A DNA stretch of 64,000 nt from Opisthocomus hoazin (taxonomy: Eukaryota; Chordata; Aves; Opisthocomiformes; Opisthocomidae), in contig NC_134434.1 of the NCBI RefSeq assembly GCF_030867145.1, positions 3,782,001-3,846,000 of the forward strand, written 5' to 3'. The translations under genes and the position numbers were made by a program. The notes beneath the pieces were generated by a model. The model searched no databases. It was not told where the DNA came from and was given only the letters and a program-made list of their open reading frames with translations. Positions within the stretch are counted from its first letter, which is position 1. Each line of letters starts with the position of its first letter. Of this stretch, positions 42,101-64,000 are shown one piece after another.

Positions 42101-42660
42101 AGCAATGTTTTGCTGCTTTGTTTGCAGATATAATTTTTAGAGTGTGGTTCAATGTCTTCTCTTACAGTTCTGTTAATAACCGTTGGGGTTTTTTTCTTGT
42201 GCAAAATACTGGCTTCTTCAGCTCCTTTGAGTTACACCTTGTTGAAACCTGCAGAAACCTGCAGCTTGTGATTTTTCCAGAAGAGTTTTGTATGTCTGGG
42301 CCCCAGCAGCTCCAATTCTCTGATGACTGTATTTTTTTTTTTGCAGTTGTCATCAGATCTGTCATTGTTCTGGCCATGCCTTTCTAGAGTGAAGATAGCC
42401 ATACTATTGCTTGGCTGTAATGCATGGTGGGTCAGTTGCTGTCACTCATATGCAGAAAATCCTTCCACGTTGTTCAGCAAGGGCTAGATGATTGGATCAT
42501 ACAACAGAGCAAAGGCACTGGGGCTGAATATTCCTCTCGTTGTGCTGGACTTGGCTTTAGTGTGTACGCTCCTGATGGAGGTCAGTCCCATTCCTGCCAT
42601 TTGGAGACAGGGTTGGTGCCTGATGTGCATTGGCATCTTCCTTGTGCCTGATCCCCAAGA
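39151..42660. other. Intergenic spacer with short CA-rich microsatellite-like tracts
   Basis: No gene recognised. There are GT/CA-rich tracts at 41,036-41,070 and 41,697-41,780, and an A/C-rich repeat at 41,875-41,900. Confidence 0.4.
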
Positions 42661-42720
42661 TCACAGAATCATAGAATCATAGAATCATAGAGTGGTTTGG
42701 GTTGGAAGGGACCTTAAAGA
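42661..42720 (-). mobile_element. CR1 3' terminus, minus orientation
   Basis: Starts with three AGAATCAT/AGAATCATAG repeats and continues GTGGTTTGGGTTGGAAGGGACCTTAAAGAT, the well-known reverse-complemented end of a young CR1. It is fused directly to a CR1 piece in the opposite direction. Confidence 0.92.
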
Positions 42721-42923
42721 TCCGTCTGAACATGAGGAAGAACTTCTTCCCTCTGAGGGTGACGGAGCACTGGAAGAGGCTGCCCGGGGAGGTTGTGGAG
42801 TTTCCTTCTCTGGAGATATTCAAGACCCGCCTGGACAAGGTCCTCTGCAGCCTGCTGTAGGTGATCGTGCTTCGGCAGGAAGGTTGGACTATATGACCCA
42901 CAGAGGTCCCTTCCAACCCCTAC
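42721..42923 (+). mobile_element. CR1 3' UTR piece, plus orientation
   Basis: CGTCTGAACATGAGGAAGAAC, GAGCACTGGAAGAGGCTGCCC, GAGATATTCAAGACCCGCC and GACCCACAGAGGTCCCTTCCAACCCC are standard CR1 3' text with little divergence. The terminal octamer repeats are missing at its right end. Confidence 0.92.
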
Positions 42924-45900
42924 CTTCTCCTGCACTGGAGTGGATATGGTCGCAAGCAGAGAGGTGGCAGTAACCCTGTGTTGGTGCCGCCAAGTTTTTC
43001 AAGCAGAGACATACTTCCAGAAAGCACTGACTACCTTCTTCCATGCCCTGCACTGCTCTCATTTGTGTGCTTGCCTTAGTGGCAGAAAAGTGAGAGAATT
43101 AAAGGCTTCTTGAAAACTGGTGTACCACTACTGAAAAGTATGCAGACCACAAGGCCAGCTTGTATGGGTGCAGAGGCTTGTGAGTGAGTCAGAGAAGTGC
43201 AATTTTGTCTTTACCACATCTAAAGGCATCATCACAATGACCCTTCAGCCACTACTACACCGCACTCTGAATAGTTGCTTTTGCTGTTCTACGCTTGAGG
43301 TTCCTGTGACGAGTTCATGGTGGTAACGCCCCACCCAGACGCAGGTGCCTGTCAATACACGCAGTGACAGGGGAGCGAGGAAGTCTTAGCACTGCTTCAG
43401 TGTCAGCACTGAGGCACCCAGCACTGATGCCGACACCGTTTTGCACACGCTTGCTGGCTTGTAAGGCATGACTTTATTCTCAAAAAACCCTGCTGGTACT
43501 TGCGCAGTGTATTATCCTCCTTTTTTAGCAGTATCTGTTGATATGAAAATCACATGTGCTGGGATGTATTCTCAGATTCACTTCTTAGTCCCTCTTAAAG
43601 CCTGATATTACATTTGTCATTTCCATTGTCTGGCATTGAGTTAAGCACTGGTTATATGCCCCAGAAAATAATTCAGTTTCTTCAGATCTTAATTCGTATA
43701 GCAATATCAGGTGAGTGCCCTCTATTCCTGATGCGTTGTTACTCTTCTGTTTTTTTCCCAAACTTATAAAACTAGCATGAATATCCCTAATTGCTCTGGA
43801 GTGAAAAATCAACTTTTCTGCAGATGTCTTATTTTCTTCTGTGCTCTTTTTGCAGCCTGATTTTTCGCTTTTTAAATGCTCCTGAAATCTTCACTGCAGC
43901 CAAAAAACTCACAAGCAACTCCCATGGGGTTTCTGGTAATCTAGAGCTAGCTCCACAATCTGCTTTCATTTAAAAATCCTTTTTCTCTTAATCACATTGA
44001 TCAAAAATATTCTCAGTGCAGCATCTTTGCTATCACAGCAGAGTAGATGTCTCTGAATGATCAATTTAAGAACCAATAGGTCTTCAGACAGCCATTGCCA
44101 AGCTTACTCACAGAAACAATCTTACTCCCCCACTATGAGCAATGTTTCTTCTTCTTTGCAATTAGCTGTACCAGACATTGTCAGATAGAAGACTAAACTG
44201 TGATTCAGAAAGAGCTAAAATTATCAAGATCTCCAGGGGAAAAAAAAAAAGGCGACCAGAGCTTATATATCTATGGATTATTCGGTACAACACTTCAGCT
44301 GAGAAACATTCCCCATGGGATTTGCAGCTTGAGAGTGCTGTTGTCAGCCACACTCTCAGTATGAGCAAGGCATGCTGGAGGGAGCAGTGCACCCTGTGGA
44401 CCCCTGATGAACCGTTTGACAGGGAATACCCAGCATTTGCCACAACAGCATTTCTGCTGCCCTCTGTGTAAAACAAGACCTCCCAGGAATGTTAATGCCA
44501 AAGAAACAGAATTGCTGAAACACTGATAGTTCAGAGCAAGACTTCTCATCCCAGCACTTCCCAACATTAAGATGCAGCTGGGTACTGGACTCTGGAGATG
44601 GTAGGACACACTTTCCTTGTTCAAACATCTCCTTCTTCTGTTGACTAATGAAATGCATGCTTTTAATATTCTTTGCAGGAAGTGTCTAGTACAAAGTGGT
44701 GGTATTGTGCTATGTGGTTAAAAAAACCCAACATAGTAAACATGAGATAAGACTAGAGGTGTTAATTTATTTTTGAGGAAAACGGATCGATGAACAGAAC
44801 TACCAGAAACTTTAAAATACTCAGAGGGAGACATACAAAGTAGGTACAGGGCAATTTGGGCCCTTCATGACATTGGCCTTTGGTAAGCTAGCATTTCTGG
44901 GGCTGGAAGTTACTTGTGCAGACTGCCCTGTCCCATGCACCAAAGTATGGAGGGACTGTGAAGATCTTTCTGTCTCCTAATTATACTCTCTTGGCTCTGC
45001 TCCAAGGTTGCTTTTTGCAATGCATTTGTGGTATAGCTTAATGGTAAAGAGAAGTCTGCCACATAAGAATGCACAGTGTTTCACACTTACAAAATCTTTC
45101 AGAAGAGAGAGTGGGAAGAGAGCAACTGGGACTCTGAAGAGAGCTATGCACCACTTCACTGTGAAGTGGAGAAGGTGGTAAAAAATAATACCTGGGCAGG
45201 TGCTGGATGAATCCAGTTGCACAGTTACTTAGGCTCCTCCTATCTTTCCAGCAAGCATCAATAGAAGCGAACTGGAGAGTGGGTCCTGGATGAGGACATG
45301 ACATTAAGTATGCCCTTTCCATCATTCACCAAAGCAGCTGAGGAGCTCCTGTTACAGAGCAGGTGAGTGGGGTGAGAAGACTGGGTGGACTCTGGGTAGA
45401 ACAGGCAAAAAAAGAGACAACAGGTGGTAGAAGGAGTTGCAGAGGGAGAAGGATTTGGAGCAAAGGGAGATCAGGGTTACTAGTATAGTGTAAGCTTGAG
45501 AAAGTGGCTATTCCCCCAGAAAAAATCTGAGAACATGTTGATCAGTTGCAATTGCTGACAGATAACAGAGATGCCATAATTTCAGCCAATTAATATGGTT
45601 TTGATGCCTAGATTTTGAATGTTGTGGACGAAAGGAGCATGCATATCATCCTTTGGCTACCCAAAGTAGGTGTCTTTCAAGATGTGGCAAGCATTAAAAA
45701 ATGTTTTGGAATACTGTGATTTCACATACCAAGAGAGGAGGAAATTCTGAACGTTTCCAAGAGCACTTAAGGATGGGAAAACTTCACTCATTAGTGTGTC
45801 TGCCATAAGGATCATCACATTTAGGCGCTCTCTATCTAAAAGCATTACCAATTTGTGAATTAGTAATAAGTCATGCAATGCTCAATGTGTAAGCCCACTT

Positions 45901-46467
45901 TCTCAACTCTCTCAGGAATATCCCACACCCTACCTGCCCTCCCAGTCCCCACCAGAACCTCTGCTTTCCAAAGGTGCATCTCCCTTCAGTGTTCTCAGCC
46001 ATTTAATTTGGCATGATTGCTCACAAGGACTTGGGGTGTAAGGAGACACTGCCTGCCCGCCCGCCCGCCTACCGCTGCTAGAGTGCCAGGGAAAAGCAGA
46101 GATTCAGAAAACAGGTCTGTTTCCCAAGACACTCCTTTACCCAGTGAGACAGGCATGGAGGTACAAAGGCAATGAGCATGAAATGGGTGGATGGACAGTG
46201 AGTTCACAAGTGCAGTGTGGAATTTGCTTCCAGAGTGTAGGTACAGCTGTGACAGTCATTCCCAAGTGAGTTCTCTGCATCCCTGTGTTCTTCTTATCAC
46301 ACCTCTGGCCACTGAATCCATGATTCTGCACTCAGGAACAGCAGCTACCTGCACCGGGACCCAACTACTTGAAGAGGGCTGAGGTAGTAACTAGCAAATG
46401 CTCCCACAGACGATCAAAAGCTGCAGAGTTGAAGTCCAGGGTCAGGTAACAACAACTAGATGATGTG
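42924..46467. other. Intergenic spacer without recognised features
   Basis: No gene or confident repeat. Short open frames only; a small (GCCC)n patch lies at about 46,053-46,070. Confidence 0.4.
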
Positions 46468-46825
46468 CCTTTGTTTGTTCTCTTCCTTTCTTCCTTTCTC
46501 TTTCTCTTTCTTCCGTCCTTCCTTTCTTTCTTCCTTCCTTCCATCTTTAATTTCTGCCTCTTTCTTCACCCGTCTTTGATATTTCTCTCTTCCCCATCAA
46601 TATCTTTCTCAATCTTCTTTTTTCCTTAATCTTTCTTAGTCTTTTCCTCCCTTCCTCTCTTTTCTCTCTTTTCCCTCTTTCTTGCTTACTTTCTTGCTTG
46701 CTTTGCTGCTTTCTTTCTTTCTTTACCAGTGTCTCATTCTTTCACTCTCCTTTTCTCTTTCTCCCTCTTCACTATCCCTCTCTTTTTTTTTCTCTCTCTT
46801 TTCCTCTCCTTTTCTGTCATTGGGG
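46468..46825 (+). repeat. Long polypyrimidine simple-sequence tract
   Basis: About 350 bases of almost pure C/T on the plus strand (CTTT, TTCC and CTCTTT units), with a second shorter tract at 46,921-47,010. Open frames here are low-complexity Leu/Ser/Phe and not genes. Confidence 0.85.
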
Positions 46826-47086
46826 AGGAACGTACTTTTTGGTCAAGGCAACGTTTGTGTGACGTGAGTGCATGGCCAGTAAGTACTCAGAGAACTGGAA
46901 AGCTGAATCTGGCATTGTTGCCTGCTTCTCCCTCTCCTTCTCCCTATCCCTCCTTTCCTGTTCTTTTGCTTTCTGTCTTTCACTCTGATCCCTCTCCTTT
47001 TCTGTCGTTAGGGAGGAACACATATTCTGGTCAAAGAAATGTTTCAGAGTCCTGAATGTACGGCTTGGAAGTGCTTGGAGAACAGC
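46803..47086 (+). repeat. Diverged tandem duplication, about 188-bp unit
   Basis: Copy 1 (46,803-46,899) and copy 2 (46,991-47,086) share CCTCTCCTTTTCTGTC, GGGAGGAAC, GGTCAA and GGAGAAC/CAGAGAAC in order, offset by 188 bases. A pyrimidine tract fills the gap between copies. Confidence 0.65.
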
Positions 47087-49222
47087 AGTGATGAACATTA
47101 TTATGACAACTTATTGAAAAGCAGTGTCTGAGAGTAATCATGTTTTCCCCAAGATCAGTTACCTTTGCATCAGCACTTATCAGGTCACAAGCAGTTTGAC
47201 TCTAGAAATAGTGTGTCAATGCAAAATGACTCCTGTCCTTCATCTAAGGCAGCAAATGACAAAGTAAGGAGAAATCAGTTTTCCTTAGCCCTCCCATTAA
47301 TGTTCCACTCTGATTCCAGGAAATCTTCAGTCATACTTTCCAGAATGGCCAGTGGCAAGACCAGGTGAGCCCAGTGCAATATGTGGGACTTCTCTCCATT
47401 TCCAACAGATGCAGTTTTAAGTAGATAATTGGACCAAGATGTTTTCATTTAAGGAACGTGCAATGTTACCTTGCATCTGTTGAACAATTAGGGACAAATT
47501 CTCAAGCCATAATTTCTTACGGGTGAGAGATGAGCCAAAATGTTTTCAAGCCTTTCAAGTGCTTCATTGATTCTTCCACAGTCAGACCAGGTTGTTCATT
47601 TCGGATGGTCATTGTAATATTGTCCAAGGGGAACAGAGATTTTAGGCACCAAAATACGGTCCCCAAAGTTGTTGTGGTATTTGCTAGTCAGTCAGCAGGT
47701 TTAAAAAGGTAGCCATGGAGCTAGAAATACTTCTCCACGCTTTTATTGAGCCACAGTTGCAATACACTGACTTTGGAATCCAGCTTTTGAGGTTTTTTGT
47801 TTAAAGAAATACGTGCTTTAGTGCAAAGAAAATCTTTTTGATTCCTTTCAAGGTGTGGAAACAAAGGTTTTGTCTGGAAAGAAAGAATCCCACCTATTTC
47901 TTGGGAAGATACTGTAGGAAGGGAGAGAGCTGATGAGCAGTTTCCTTCTTTGGTGCCCAGATATCACTGGCATTGATGCAGCTTTCACAGCTTCACACAT
48001 GAAGATACTGTCTCTCAAGAGCATCACTTTCAGTGACACAGGAGTCAACACAGGGTATCATCTTTTCCTTAAATATACTTAGCTTCTGCCTAGCAAATTG
48101 CTTCCATATTTAGTTATAACATGTGAGGATTCCCTGGTGTGTAAACCCCAGCATGCTTGGGAGGAGGAGGACCTCCTACTCCTGAATGCTGTTGCTGCAA
48201 ACACACTGACTGCTGTGGACAGCACAAAGGGCTTCTTCCTGCTGTCTTCACCCCACCTCCCCTCCAACAGCTCCAGCTGCCTTCCCAAGCAACTTCAGAG
48301 CTCCTTGAAGTAGTCCCAGGAAAAGCAGCTGTGTAAAGCTAGCCAGGAACCTTGAGGGAGCCGTAAGTGTCCCTATAGTGAAGAGAGGCAAGATTCCTTT
48401 ACCGTTCCTGACATCTGCTAGTAGCATCTGCCTATAGCAGCTATGCAATGCACCTGTGTTCAGTGCTGCCAGAATGGCTGTTTTGTATTTTAAGTGCTGC
48501 TTCTTGCCTTGCAGGAAACAGAACGTTGTTTGTTTAAGACTTCAGACCAGCACACATTGTGTAGATGACTTGTTTTGTTTCTGTCCAGCCAGGATGCAGT
48601 TATATACATTCCAACTCATCCATTGCCACTAGAGTCAGACAGGTAGGACACAGTTTGGCATTATCATCTACGTTTTTTTTCCTCTGTAAAGTACTAGATC
48701 ATGTGATTTATTTAAAACTCTAATGTTCCTGGAATTATTCCCACTTGAAGTCTTATCTTTACATGATCAAATATATTTCCTTTAGCTTTTGTATTTATAC
48801 ATAACTCCACATTATTCCTTGGCACAAAATCTTATTATAGTCTTATATTAATATTTCAGTACCGGAAAACACTATACAGTACTGCAGCACTTCCTAGGCT
48901 GTTCTGGTGGCTCTAGATTTTACATCGGTTGGGGTTTATGCCATAGTGAATCCGCTTGTTCACACTTACTTCTACCAATCTTTTCATCGATCTCCATTTC
49001 ATTTACAACAGGAGCATACTGTCTTAATATAAGCTATTCTGTCTAACAGAGAAAGTAAGGAACTGCAACGTCTTCTTACCCAAATACATTATTTCTTTTG
49101 CTTTAGAACTGACTGTATATTACTTCCTCCATAAAAAAAAATGCTCTGCTTGATCTTTAATTTTGCTCAATAAAAAGCCACTCTCCAGAGTTTTTGGCCT
49201 TCACCTGCCTTGTTCATAGGAG
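47087..49222. other. Intergenic spacer downstream of gene B
   Basis: No recognised gene or repeat. Confidence 0.4.
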
Positions 49223-49223
49223 A

Positions 49224-49470
49224 CAGCACCTCAGGTCTTGTATAAGCTGTTCTGTGAGGACTCAGAGACCTTTGGGGTTCCAGGTTTCTTTTTATGGGTC
49301 AACTTCCCTCTAAATCTGAATTGACAAGTGAGAATGGGACCAGCAAAGACAGCTTCTGCTCTGTATACTGAACCCATTTAGAAAGGGAACTCCCAAAGGC
49401 GGAAAGATTTTACTGTGCCAGGACAGACAAGGTACTTGTCCTGCCTTTGCCCTGATCCTCCTCTCTTGCC
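49224..49470. other. Gene B 3' flank, paralogous to 25.44-25.70 kb
   Basis: Lies 210-460 bases downstream of the gene B polyadenylation signal. It shares ordered anchors with the inner spacer near the MYH relic (see that entry). Confidence 0.5.
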
Positions 49471-49682
49471 AAACTGGAATTAAATTAGCGCTATTTCCTA
49501 CCCAGTAATGTAATAGGACACAGTGGAGAAATACTGGAGATAATTAAAGTTCTACTGCTATTCAAGGGTTAAATAAAATAAAATGTTTAAACTGAAAATG
49601 ACCCAAATATATGTAAATGCAGATTTGAACTATAACTACCAAAAGCACTGCTTCTGCTACGTATGCAAAGAAATCTACTGTC

Positions 49683-49688
49683 TTTATT
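49683..49688 (-). terminator. Polyadenylation signal of gene B
   Basis: AATAAA on the minus strand, about 105 bases after the TGA stop at 49,792, in a CTTTATT-N-TCTAGA context like gene A. Confidence 0.85.
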
Positions 49689-49791
49689 CTCTAGACGTTG
49701 ACAGCATTACAAAGACTAATTACAGAATGAAATGACCAAGAGGTTCACATTTTGTGTATCCCTCAGGTCACTTTGCTGCCTCAAGACATCC

Positions 49792-63936
<14,145 letters not shown>

Positions 63937-64000
63937 TTAAGATTTACGTCATAAAAATATGTCTAAAATGAAGAGATTTGCCATTTACACAACCGGGCAC

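Noticed and set aside
46682-47055. Open frames with Leu/Ser/Phe runs
   Set aside because: Translation of a polypyrimidine microsatellite.

Overview
The window is vertebrate nuclear DNA, almost certainly from a bird. It holds two multi-exon sarcomeric myosin heavy chain (MYH) genes in tandem with short introns. Its dispersed repeats are mainly CR1 LINE fragments with the avian-type terminal ATTCTATGA / TCATAGAAT motif. Established knowledge: birds keep their fast skeletal MYH genes in one tandem cluster (chromosome 18 in chicken). I could not run a search, so neither species nor exact paralogue is assigned.

Layout. Both genes lie on the minus strand, so they read from high to low coordinates. 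Gene A is complete. Its TATA box is near 23,786, it has two untranslated 5' exons, the ATG is at 22,540, 38 coding exons run to a stop at 4,413, and AATAAA is at 4,318-4,323. The coding exons sum to 5,820 nt, which is 1,939 residues, the classical length of a sarcomeric heavy chain. Gene B is the next copy and is cut by the right edge. It runs from exon 9 (63,852-63,915) to a stop at 49,792, with 32 intact coding exons and AATAAA at 49,683-49,688. I number exons 1-40, with exon 3 carrying the ATG.

Between the genes lie about 26 kb of non-coding DNA (23,900-49,680). This holds several CR1 fragments, a probable LTR, pyrimidine-rich simple sequence and, most interestingly, a broken minus-strand relic of MYH exon 27 at about 27,421-27,545 next to a CR1 insertion. 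A segment at 25.44-25.70 kb also resembles the 3' flank of gene B at 49.22-49.47 kb. Together these suggest a third MYH gene once lay between A and B and was mostly deleted. Left of gene A (1-4,290) is intergenic DNA with an ERVL-like solo LTR of 1,092 bp flanked by a perfect 5-bp target duplication (CTCCT).

How the genes relate. Both encode the motor-plus-rod heavy chain of muscle thick filaments. They differ most in loop 2 (gene B has a longer glycine-rich loop) and in the C-terminal tail. Several short introns, with their neighbouring exons, are nearly identical between A and B while adjacent introns cannot be aligned, which points to patchy gene conversion. Both genes keep a GC-AG intron after exon 26. 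I found no tRNA, rRNA, CRISPR or prokaryotic feature and no sign of a wholly new molecular system. The relic gene and the conversion tracts are the observations most worth following.
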